Source: Solirubrobacterales bacterium
GTDB lineage: Bacteria; Actinomycetota; Thermoleophilia; Solirubrobacterales; Solirubrobacteraceae
Direction of reading: 5' to 3'
DNA length: 14,861 nucleotides
Assembly (NCBI GenBank): GCA_003244035.1
Contig: QHBV01000218.1
Span: 1-14,861, forward strand
Shown: positions 5,656-12,959 of the stretch, piece after piece
Layout of the letters: each line of letters starts with the position of its first letter
Numbering within the stretch: position 1 is the first letter of the stretch
The notes under the pieces: model-generated
The model's input: only the letters and a program-made list of their open reading frames with translations
What the model was told of the DNA's origin: nothing
Database searches by the model: none
Made by a program: the position numbers and the translations under genes

Positions 5656-7857
5656 TTACCGCCTCGAGATCGGCGCCAGCTCCGCCACCAGCTTTCGCTC
5701 CGAGCGGTCCTTGGCGAAGCGGATCACGACGATCCCACCAGCTTCGACACCGGTGACGACACCCTCGCCAAACGCGGCGTGGACGACATCGTCACCGAGC
5801 CGGTAGGAGACCGAGGCGGCCCGTTCGGGCGCGGGCGCGCGCTGGATGGAATCGGACGTCCTCCAAGCGGTCGCCCGGGCACGGAACGCCCCCGGCCCAC
5901 GTGGCTGCTGCTGTTCGCGGTCGGTTAGTTGCGCGGGGATCTCCGACAGAAACCGGCTCGGCGCGCCGTAGCTGCGCGCGCCGAACACGGTGCGGGTGCG
6001 GGCATAGGTCAGGTACAGGTCCCGCTCGGCGCGGGTGATCCCGACGTAGCACAGGCGCCGCTCCTCCTCGAGCCCGCCCTCGTCCAACGCCCGGGAGTGC
6101 GGGAACACTCCCTCCTCGCAGCCGATCATGAACACGATCGGGTACTCGAGGCCCTTGGCGTTGTGGAGCGTCATCAGCGTGACCAGCCCCTCGTCGTCGC
6201 TGCGCGCGTCGGCATCGGCGACGAGCGCGACCTGCTGCAGGAACTCGGCGAGCGACGCATCGGGGGAGGCGCCAGCGTCGTACTCGGCCGCAACGTTTAC
6301 GAGCTCCTCGAGGTTCTCGATCCGCCCCTGCGCCTCGATCGTCCGCTCGGCTCGGAGCGTGTCGAGGTAGCCCGTCTCCTGCAGCACCTCCTTCAGCAAG
6401 GTCGCGATCGCCGGCGATGCGTCAGCCCGCTCGCGCAATACATGCATCGTTCCCATGAACCGTCTCAGCGCCTTGACTGCGGCTGGTCCGAGGCCCGGCA
6501 CCTGGTCGGGCTCCGAGGCCGCCTCCCAGATCGAGAGGCCGATCGTGTTCGCGAATGCGAGCACGCGTGAGAGCGAAGTCGAGCCGATCCCCCGCCGCGG
6601 AGAGTTGACGATCCTCGTGAACGCCCCGACGTCCTGCGGGTTCACCAGCATCGTCAGATAGGCGATCGCGTCCTTGATCTCCGCCCGTTCGTAGAACTTG
6701 GTGCCGCCGATCACTTGATAGGCGATCTCGGCGCGCACGAGCGTGTCCTCGAGCACCCGTGACTGCGCGTTGGTCCTGTAGAAGACCGCGATCTCCGCCC
6801 GGGAAGCCCCCTCGTCGACGAGGCGCTGGAGCTCGCCGGTCACAAACCTGGCCTCGGCGTGCTCGTCCTCGAGCTCGCGGACCTTGATCGGGTCTCCCTG
6901 GCCGACCTCGGTCCACAGCGATTTGGGTTTCTGCGCGCGGTTGTTGCGGATGACGGCGTTGGCGGCATCGAGGATCGTCTGGGTCGAGCGATAGTTCTGC
7001 TCGAGCTTGACGACGTGGGCATCAGGGAAGTCATCTGTGAAGTTGAGGATGTTGCGAATGTCGGCGCCACGGAAGCTGTAGATCGACTGTGCATCGTCGC
7101 CGACGACCATCAGGTTGCGATGCTCACCGGCGAGCAGCTGCAGCCAGCGGTACTGGGCATGGTTGGTGTCCTGGTACTCGTCGACGAGCACGTGCCGGAA
7201 GCCCGTCGCGTAACGCTCCCGCACCTCCTCGAAGAGTTCGAGCACATTGACCGCGCGGACGAGCAGATCGTCGAAGTCCATCGCGTTCATGCGGTGCAGC
7301 TCGCGCTCGTAGGCCCGGTAGACGTCGGCGACGGTCTGCTCGAAGTAGGAGCCGACGATGTGGCCGTACGCATCGGCGTCGTGCAGCTTGTTCTTGGCAT
7401 CGGAGATCTGCGACTGGATCGCGGCGGGCGCGAAGCGCTTGGGGTCGACCCCGAGCTCCTCGAGGCAACGCTTGACCAGTCGCCGGGAATCGGCCTGGTC
7501 GTAGATCGTGAACTGGCGGGTGTAGCCGAGCCGGTCCGCGTTGGCGCGCAGCATCCGGGCACAGGCGGAGTGAAAGGTCATCACCCACATCGCGCGGACG
7601 CGCCGACCGACCAGCAGCCCAGCCCGGTCGCGCATCTCGCTTGCTGCCTTGTTGGTGAAGGTGATCGCGAGAACCTCGTTCGGGTGCGCGCGGTCGGTTG
7701 CCATCAGGTGGGCGATCCGATGGGTGAGTACGCGCGTCTTGCCCGAGCCCGCTCCGGCAAGGATCAGCAGCGGCCCGTCGCCGTGCGTGACGGCCTCGCG
7801 CTGCGGTCCGTTTAGGCCGGAGAGGAGACTGTCCAGGTCGGTCGTCGCGTTGGCCAT
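5656..7857 (-). CDS. pcrA: ATP-dependent DNA helicase PcrA/UvrD
   Basis: A 733-residue superfamily 1A 3'-5' helicase used in nucleotide-excision and recombination-related repair. The motif order is complete: Q-motif LNGPQREAV (15-23), Walker A AGAGSGKT (34-41), Ia TFTNKAASEM, motif II VDEYQD (225-230), motif III GDDAQSIYSFRGAD (253-266), motif IV QNYRST, motif V TLHNAKGLEYP and motif VI YVGITRAERDLYLTYAR. A Pro/Arg linker leads to a C-terminal Tudor-like domain (YRLGDDVVHAAFGEGVVTG) typical of PcrA. I chose the ATG at 7855-7857 (MANATTDL); a TTG at 7870-7872 would add five residues. Neither has a strong Shine-Dalgarno. The gene heads the pcrA-folD-membrane protein run. Confidence 0.96.
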   Translation of the reverse strand: MANATTDLDSLLSGLNGPQREAVTHGDGPLLILAGAGSGKTRVLTHRIAHLMATDRAHPNEVLAITFTNKAASEMRDRAGLLVGRRVRAMWVMTFHSACARMLRANADRLGYTRQFTIYDQADSRRLVKRCLEELGVDPKRFAPAAIQSQISDAKNKLHDADAYGHIVGSYFEQTVADVYRAYERELHRMNAMDFDDLLVRAVNVLELFEEVRERYATGFRHVLVDEYQDTNHAQYRWLQLLAGEHRNLMVVGDDAQSIYSFRGADIRNILNFTDDFPDAHVVKLEQNYRSTQTILDAANAVIRNNRAQKPKSLWTEVGQGDPIKVRELEDEHAEARFVTGELQRLVDEGASRAEIAVFYRTNAQSRVLEDTLVRAEIAYQVIGGTKFYERAEIKDAIAYLTMLVNPQDVGAFTRIVNSPRRGIGSTSLSRVLAFANTIGLSIWEAASEPDQVPGLGPAAVKALRRFMGTMHVLRERADASPAIATLLKEVLQETGYLDTLRAERTIEAQGRIENLEELVNVAAEYDAGASPDASLAEFLQQVALVADADARSDDEGLVTLMTLHNAKGLEYPIVFMIGCEEGVFPHSRALDEGGLEEERRLCYVGITRAERDLYLTYARTRTVFGARSYGAPSRFLSEIPAQLTDREQQQPRGPGAFRARATAWRTSDSIQRAPAPERAASVSYRLGDDVVHAAFGEGVVTGVEAGGIVVIRFAKDRSERKLVAELAPISRR

Positions 7858-7882
7858 CGCTCGCGTCTGCAAAGGTAGCGAG

Positions 7883-8276
7883 CGTGGTGGTCGCTCACGA
7901 CTGGGTCAGCGAGCCGAGGGAACGTTCACGGATGGTTTGCGGTGCTCGTCGATTCGGCCGCCGGCTCGGCGGTCGCGCTCGCCTCGGCGCCCGGCGGCTG
8001 GGAGTGCTTCGCGGACACGTCTCGATGCGACGGGGTGCGTCTCCAGTTCCGCAAGCGCGCCCAGCTCGCCGCCGCGGCCCTGGCCCGGGCGGGAGTCGCG
8101 GACTTCGGCGATCTGAACCGGCTGACGATGTTCGCTGACAACCTGGTGCCCCACGTGCTCCGCCTGGACGGCGTGCTCAGCTTCTCGGCCGAGCTCGTCA
8201 GGCGGATCGGGCGCGGCGAGCCGATCGAGCGCGGATCGCCTGAGAGGTCGAGATTCGCGCGTGCGCGCTGCACGCG
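7883..8276 (+). pseudogene. Relic of a queuosine-salvage (DUF2419-type nucleosidase) gene
   Basis: This is the only sizeable protein-like sequence on the plus strand. One frame from about 7930 reads GWFAVLVDSAAGSAVAL, then FRKRAQLAAAALA, then FGDLNRLTMFADNLVPHVLR and a LDGVLSFSAELVRRIGRGE. These match the C-terminal half of queuosine-salvage proteins (compare KRAQI...MFADYRLPQVL...GALKYS of human C9orf64/QNG1). At about 8244 one base appears to be missing. The homology resumes one frame over as EVEIRACALHA (8244-8276), then ends before the usual C-terminus. A further frame change near 7930 is possible (LGQRAEGTFTDG, 7898-7933). The N-terminal part of the family (roughly 200 residues) is absent, because pcrA begins there on the other strand. 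I call it a decayed remnant. Confidence 0.75.
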
Positions 8277-8290
8277 CACGGCGCCGTGAG

Positions 8291-9589
8291 CTACGCGTCC
8301 ACCACTTCGGCTCGCGCCCGGGCGATCGCCTCGGCGCCCGCCTCGCCGACCAACAGCTCCGGACGGATCGTGCCGCTGGCGGCCAGGTCCAGCGCCGGAA
8401 AGCGGGCGGTGCTTGCGAGCACGGAATCCAGTGCGATCACTGTGGTCTCGCCCCCGACCGGCACCGATGCGGTGGCGATCACGGTCAGCGACCCGCCGTC
8501 GACGATCTTCTTGGCTGCGCCCAGCGCCTTGCGGGCGGCCTGGGGGTGCAGGTCGTCGAGCGTGTCCACGAGCACGACCGCATCAGCGCCGCGAGCCGCG
8601 ATCCGACGGGCCTGGTCGATCACGAGCTCGAGCGCCTGACCCCGGGCGTCCGCGGAGGCAGCGAAGCTGATTGCGCACGCCGGCTCGACTGGACCGCCGC
8701 GCCAGAGCGAGATCTCCTCGGGGCGGACGCCGACGAGCGCGACCGACAGCCTGAGATTCTCCTGTGGGGCGAGCGCCGCCGCCAGCCGGAGCAGGGCCTC
8801 GGTCTTCCCCGCCCGCGTCGCGCCGGCGATCGTCACTCGCGAGCCCCGGCCGAACGGCGTGAGCCATTCGATCGCCTTGATCGTGGGGTCCTCGGAGCCG
8901 AGACGGAAGCGCTCGTCTGCAAACACGGCCGGAAGATCGTCGAAGCGCGTCCCGTCGGCCAGCTCGGAGACCGGGCGTCCGTTGACCGTGTCAACCCGGA
9001 CCAGCGACGCAAAGCGCTCGGAGCGCCGCGGCGCGCGTCTGGGTCCGGAGACGCGGTCGCCCGTCACGAGCTCGCAACGCTTCACCTGAGCGGCGGCGAC
9101 GTACACGTCGTCGTCGGAGGGCTCGGGAGGTGCCACGCGCACGAAGCCCGACCCGTTCGCGACAAGCTCTACGACCCCATCGACAACCTCCTCCTCCCTG
9201 CCGTGAGCGTCTGGTTCGCGCTCATCGGGCTGCTCGACAGAGGCGCTCTCATCGGCCGGCGCTCGCTCCTCGCCGACCGACCCCTCCGTCTTTGCGGAAG
9301 CGCGCCCGCGACCGCCGCGGCGACCGCGGCGCTTGCGAGCAGCAGGCGCGGGTTCGTCTGCCGCGGCCGGATCGCCATCACGATCTCCAGCCCCCGTCTT
9401 GTCGGGCGTTGCAGTGGCTGCCTCGTCCTCCGGTGGCGGCACGTCGGCGGCATCCTGCCCGCCGAGGATCGCCTCGACCAGCTCCTTGCGGCGTAGGCGC
9501 CGGTAGCCGTCGATCGACAGCTCTGAGGCGATCGCGTGCAGGTCGGCGAGGGGGCTTGCCTGAAGCGCGGCACGGTCGAGCACTGACAT
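8291..9589 (-). CDS. Divergent Rho-like ATPase with degenerate catalytic elements
   Basis: A 432-residue protein with Rho domain order. It has a Rho N-terminal helical domain (residues 3-44), a long Ala/Glu/Arg-rich linker with an RKRRGRRGGRGR patch (85-96), a cold-shock-like RNA-binding domain (137-204, with GFVRV and VYV) and a Rho-type RecA fold. Walker A is GATRAGKT (256-263) and Walker B VVLVDT (338-343). Later GAAKKIVDGGSLTVIATA and FPALDLAASGT are clear Rho signatures. Canonical LIDERPEE has become LVGVRPEE (286-292), so the catalytic Glu is gone. The Q-loop stretch between Walker B and GAARN, and the GTGNMELxLxRxxAEKR segment carrying the arginine finger, are deleted. The start at 9587-9589 has AAGGAGG 7 bases upstream. 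It may be a regulator rather than a working termination motor; a second rho elsewhere is expected. Confidence 0.85.
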   Translation of the reverse strand: MSVLDRAALQASPLADLHAIASELSIDGYRRLRRKELVEAILGGQDAADVPPPEDEAATATPDKTGAGDRDGDPAAADEPAPAARKRRGRRGGRGRASAKTEGSVGEERAPADESASVEQPDEREPDAHGREEEVVDGVVELVANGSGFVRVAPPEPSDDDVYVAAAQVKRCELVTGDRVSGPRRAPRRSERFASLVRVDTVNGRPVSELADGTRFDDLPAVFADERFRLGSEDPTIKAIEWLTPFGRGSRVTIAGATRAGKTEALLRLAAALAPQENLRLSVALVGVRPEEISLWRGGPVEPACAISFAASADARGQALELVIDQARRIAARGADAVVLVDTLDDLHPQAARKALGAAKKIVDGGSLTVIATASVPVGGETTVIALDSVLASTARFPALDLAASGTIRPELLVGEAGAEAIARARAEVVDA

Positions 9590-9621
9590 ATGGGTTCCTC
9601 CTTGGGATGTACCGGTGGGCT

Positions 9622-9646
9622 CCGGTCGCGTTGGGCCAGCGACCGG
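9622..9646 (-). other. Perfect 8-base-pair inverted repeat in the leader of the Rho-like gene
   Basis: CCGGTCGC (9622-9629) and GCGACCGG (9639-9646) can pair across a 9-base loop. The hairpin ends about 30 bases before the ATG of the Rho-like gene and begins 54 bases after the folP stop. There is no U-tract, so it is not a standard intrinsic terminator. It could trim or attenuate folP read-through, or be a target for autoregulation as known for rho leaders. The function is inferred only. Confidence 0.45.
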
Positions 9647-9700
9647 CGATTCACCATGAGAATCTAGCGTGCCGGCAAGACGGCAAGCGGCGACGCAGCC

Positions 9701-10603
9701 TCAGCCCTGCTCCCAGCGCAGCGCATCGGGTACCCGCAGGTCGGGGCCCACCTCCGCCTCTGCCCGCAGCGCCGCGCGGACGGCGAGGAAGTCGGCCGTC
9801 TGCGCGACGTCGTGAACGCGCACCACATGGGCGCCGGCGTCGACCCCGTGGGCGAGCGCGGCGAGCGTGCCGGCGAGCCGGTCGCGGGGGCCCCGGCGGG
9901 TGATCGCGCCGACGAAGTCCTTGCGTGAGACGGCGAGCAGCAGTGGCCTGCCGAGCTCGTGCAGGTCCTCCAAGGCCCTGAGCACTTCGACCGTCTGCGC
10001 GGGGGTCTTGGCGAAGTCCGGTCCCGGATCGAGCATCAGCTGTTCGAACGCGACCCCGCGCCGCAGCGCGAGCGCGATCCGCTCGCGCAGGAACGCCAGC
10101 ACGTCTGCCACGATCTTCCCGTCCAGCCCGGGGTCGAGCAGCTTCTGCTTCGGCGCCACCCGCGTGTGCATCACGACCAGCCCCGCCCCCGCCTGCGCGC
10201 ACACGTCGGCCAGCGCCGGATCGCGCAGGCCGCTGACGTCGTTGACGATCGACGCCCCCGCCGCGATCGCCGCTCTTGCCACCACGGGCTTGTAGGTGTC
10301 GACCGACACCAGCGCCCCCAGCTCGCCGGCGACACGCTCGATCAGCGGCGCCACGCGTTCGATCTCCTCTCGCGGCGCCACGGCCGGTCGATTGGTCACG
10401 CCCGACTCGCCGCCGATGTCGATCATGTCCGCTCCAGCGCCCAGCAGTGCGCGCGCCAGCTCGAGGCGCTGCTCGAGCGTCCGGCGGAGGCCGGCGTCGG
10501 AGAAGGAGTCCTCGGTGGCGTTGACGACGCCCATCAACCATGGGCGGCCACCCAGCTCGAGCGTGTCGGTGGCGGTGCGCAGCGCGCGCGGTGGCGCGAT
10601 CAT
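9701..10603 (-). CDS. folP: Dihydropteroate synthase FolP
   Basis: A 300-residue TIM-barrel enzyme joining p-aminobenzoate to dihydropterin pyrophosphate; it is the sulfonamide target. Visible motifs: MGVVNATEDSFSD (24-36, the family's MGIxNxTPDSFSDGG), DIGGES (62-67), SVDTYKP (100-106), NDVSG (121-125), VVMH (143-146), LDPGPDFAKT (191-200), SRKDF (226-230) and RVHDV (262-266). The usual STRPGA after GGE is replaced by SGVTNRPA, and GxGFGKT by GPDFAKT. These are local changes in substrate loops, while the rest of the active site is present. ATG at 10601-10603 lies 22 bases after the preceding sigma-like gene; the ribosome binding site is weak. The gene appears to belong to the glpD-sigma-folP run. 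Confidence 0.95.
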   Translation of the reverse strand: MIAPPRALRTATDTLELGGRPWLMGVVNATEDSFSDAGLRRTLEQRLELARALLGAGADMIDIGGESGVTNRPAVAPREEIERVAPLIERVAGELGALVSVDTYKPVVARAAIAAGASIVNDVSGLRDPALADVCAQAGAGLVVMHTRVAPKQKLLDPGLDGKIVADVLAFLRERIALALRRGVAFEQLMLDPGPDFAKTPAQTVEVLRALEDLHELGRPLLLAVSRKDFVGAITRRGPRDRLAGTLAALAHGVDAGAHVVRVHDVAQTADFLAVRAALRAEAEVGPDLRVPDALRWEQG

Positions 10604-10625
10604 CGCCCGGCGCGTGGCGACGCCG

Positions 10626-11249
10626 TCATCGCTCCCATGCGCGATAGCAGACCGACGACTCGAGCATCGCGGCGTGGGCGGTCGTGCAGCTTGCGCATGT
10701 CACCAGATGGTCGAGCACCCAGGTTTCGTCCTTGGCGCTCAGCGGCTCGGAGTCCTGACGGCGAGTGAGGACGCGCAGCGCCCGGTCGCGCTCGGGGCAC
10801 GGGGGGCCCGGCTCCGGGACCACGCCTCGCCGCTGCACTCGGAGGCGCAGCCGTGCGCGCGCCAGCAACGGCGCCACGGCGGACTGATCGATTTGCAGAA
10901 CGCGTGCGATCTGCTCGTGTGAGAGGCGCAGCAGCTCACGCAGCGCGAGCGCTTCGCGCTGACGCTCGGGGAGCTTGGCGGTTGCCTGGGACAGCTCGCG
11001 GGCGATCGTGGCGGCAAGCCCTGGAGCGGCGCCGGCCTGCGGGCCGGCGCCGTCGAAGTCGGCGGGGACCGGCGGCTCCGGCGGCGGCTCGCTCGGACGG
11101 CGCTCGGTCTGCTCCCGGCAAGCTCGGGCGGCGGCCGCCAGCAGCGCGACCCGGTCGCCGTCCACCCCGCCGCGTGCCTTCGCGGCCGCCTTGTCGGCCT
11201 GTTCTCCCGCGCCGAGCACGCGCGCACAGAATTCGTACACCTCGTCCAT
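10626..11249 (-). CDS. Sigma-70 region 4 protein with C-terminal zinc-finger-like tail
   Basis: A 207-residue protein. Residues 82-140 form a sigma region 4 helix-turn-helix (LSQATAKLPERQREALALRE, then LSHEQIARVLQIDQSAVAPLLARARLRL). The N-terminus (MDEVYEFCARVLGAGEQADKAA) looks like a shrunken sigma region 2: the -10-binding helices are missing, replaced by a short helix and a Pro/Ala linker (51-78). After region 4 come C151, then H181-x3-C185-x2-C188 and C201, an arrangement like the zf-HC domains of anti-sigma factors. It may be a DNA-binding or redox-sensing regulator rather than a working sigma factor; no target can be named. I chose the ATG at 11247-11249, 10 bases after the glpD stop; the open frame upstream only overlaps glpD. 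Confidence 0.7.
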   Translation of the reverse strand: MDEVYEFCARVLGAGEQADKAAAKARGGVDGDRVALLAAAARACREQTERRPSEPPPEPPVPADFDGAGPQAGAAPGLAATIARELSQATAKLPERQREALALRELLRLSHEQIARVLQIDQSAVAPLLARARLRLRVQRRGVVPEPGPPCPERDRALRVLTRRQDSEPLSAKDETWVLDHLVTCASCTTAHAAMLESSVCYRAWER

Positions 11250-11259
11250 CGATCCCAGG

Positions 11260-12942
11260 TTATTGCACCTGGGGCGCGATCCCCTCGGCCTCGGCCTCCC
11301 GGTGAAAGCGCTCGAGCTCGCCCGCCACTCGCGCCTCGTCCCAGCCCAGCTCAGCGCCGATCGCGCGCGCGACCCGCGCGGCAGCCTCGCTGTCGCCGGC
11401 ACACAGCTCGCGCCCCGCGAGCAGCCCGACCCGGGTGCGCCGCAAGAGCACGTCGCCGACACTCCGCGCCTGCTCGTTGCGGGCGGAGAACGGCGCCTCA
11501 GCGAGCAGGTCGGGGAGGCCGGTGAGAATTGGCCGCGCAAGCTCGGCGCGCTCAGCGGCGGTCTGCAGCACCCTCTCGGCGGCATACCCGTAGCGGTCGG
11601 CGAGCGCTGCGTAAGACTCCTCGCCGACGCCCGGCACGCGAGTGAGCGTGGCCGGATCGACCGGCTGTCCGAGTGGGATCTCGTGCGTGTGGCAGGGCGC
11701 CTGGCGCCCGTCGCGCTCGACGAGGCGGTCGACCGCGAGCTTCGCCATCCGCCGCCAGGTCGTCAGCTTGCCGCCGGTGATCGTGATCAGTCCGCTCGAG
11801 GTCTCGTACAGCTCAGCCTTGCGAGAGATGTCGACCGACTTGCGTGCGTCACCGCTGGAGATCAGCGGGCGCACGCCGGCGTAAGCGCCACGGAGATCAC
11901 CGATGCCGAGCTCGGTGCCGAAGAAGGAGTTGGTCGCCCGCAGCAGATACTCGATGTCCTCCGGCGCGGGGCGCACATGGTCGATCTCGCCGTCGTGGTT
12001 GTTGTCGGTCGTACCGATCAGGCTCCGACCCAGCCATGGCAGCGCGAAGATCGTGCGACTTCCCCCGGCCGGGACGACCGCTCCCGCCCGCAGCGGCAAG
12101 TCTGAGTGCGCGATCGTCACGTGGGTGCCGCGACTGGGGACGATCCTCGGCGCCTCGGCCTCGGAGTGGAGCTCCTCCGGCCTGATCCGGTCAGCCCAGA
12201 CCCCGGTTGCGTTGACGACGTTCTCGGCCCGTACGAGCACTTCGCTGCCGCTCTCGGCGTCGCGCACGGTGACCCCCGACCCGTGGCCGTGCTCGCGCGC
12301 GAGCTCGATCACCTCCAACCGGTTGGCGCAGATCGCCCCAAACCGCTCCGCCTCGCCGAGCACGCTCAGCACGAGTCTGGCGTCGTCGGTTTGGCAGTCG
12401 TAGAACAGGTACCCGCCGGTCGGCCTGCGGGTGCTCAGCGCCGGTAGCAGCTCCACCACCTCCTCGCCCGAGATCACGCGGTGCCGTGCGGGGCTCCAGT
12501 CGCTGTCGGCCCCCTCCCCCACCGCTCGCTCCGCGCGACGAGCACTTCGACGCCCACGCAGGCCCTGCGTCGCCATCACGTCGTACATGTTGAGCCCGAT
12601 GCCGACCAGCCGGTCCGGCCTAACCCCGTCGAACGCGGGCACGACCAGCTGCAGCGGTGTGACCAGGTGCGGCGCCAGCTTGACCAGCAGCTGGCGTTCG
12701 AGCAGGGCCTCGCGGACCAGCCCGAGGTCGAAGCTCTGCAGGTAGCGCAGCCCGCCGTGCACGAGCTTCGAGGAGCGACTGCTGGTGCCCGACGCGAAGT
12801 CCGCCTTCTCGACCAGCGCGACGCTGTAGCCGCGCGAAGCAGCGTCGAGTGCGACCCCGGCGCCGGTGATCCCGCCCCCGATCACGACGACGTCGAACCG
12901 CTCCCGGCCCAGCGTCTCGATCGCTGTGTCGCGGGCGATCAT
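11260..12942 (-). CDS. glpD: Aerobic glycerol-3-phosphate dehydrogenase GlpD
   Basis: A 560-residue FAD enzyme that oxidises sn-glycerol-3-phosphate to dihydroxyacetone phosphate and passes electrons to quinone at the membrane. The FAD-binding motif VVVIGGGITGAG lies at residues 18-29, followed by the family signatures DFASGTSSRSSKLVHGGLRYL, ENVVNATGVWAD, TIFALPWLGRSLIGTTD and GLITITGGKLTTWRRMA. A C-terminal helical domain carries DVLLRRTRVGLL. Length is normal. The frame is open to 13038, but the ATG at 12940-12942 (MIARDTAIETLGRERFDVVV) places the FAD motif properly; upstream residues overlap the M23 gene. The M23 stop is 17 bases upstream, so they are probably one transcript. No glycerol kinase or facilitator gene is in view. 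Confidence 0.95.
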   Translation of the reverse strand: MIARDTAIETLGRERFDVVVIGGGITGAGVALDAASRGYSVALVEKADFASGTSSRSSKLVHGGLRYLQSFDLGLVREALLERQLLVKLAPHLVTPLQLVVPAFDGVRPDRLVGIGLNMYDVMATQGLRGRRSARRAERAVGEGADSDWSPARHRVISGEEVVELLPALSTRRPTGGYLFYDCQTDDARLVLSVLGEAERFGAICANRLEVIELAREHGHGSGVTVRDAESGSEVLVRAENVVNATGVWADRIRPEELHSEAEAPRIVPSRGTHVTIAHSDLPLRAGAVVPAGGSRTIFALPWLGRSLIGTTDNNHDGEIDHVRPAPEDIEYLLRATNSFFGTELGIGDLRGAYAGVRPLISSGDARKSVDISRKAELYETSSGLITITGGKLTTWRRMAKLAVDRLVERDGRQAPCHTHEIPLGQPVDPATLTRVPGVGEESYAALADRYGYAAERVLQTAAERAELARPILTGLPDLLAEAPFSARNEQARSVGDVLLRRTRVGLLAGRELCAGDSEAAARVARAIGAELGWDEARVAGELERFHREAEAEGIAPQVQ

Positions 12943-12959
12943 CCCGCGCAGGGTACGAC

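Noticed and set aside
6859..7815. Plus-strand open frame of 318 codons opposite pcrA
   Set aside because: Antisense shadow of pcrA; Val/Leu/Asp-rich with no domain pattern.
7920..7927. GAACGTTC palindrome upstream of pcrA as an SOS box
   Set aside because: Half-sites have no 4-base spacer, unlike the actinobacterial LexA box, and it falls inside the queuosine-salvage relic.
8261..9496. Plus-strand open frame of 411 codons opposite the Rho-like gene
   Set aside because: Antisense shadow. Only its first few codons overlap the end of the queuosine-salvage relic (ACALHA region in another frame).
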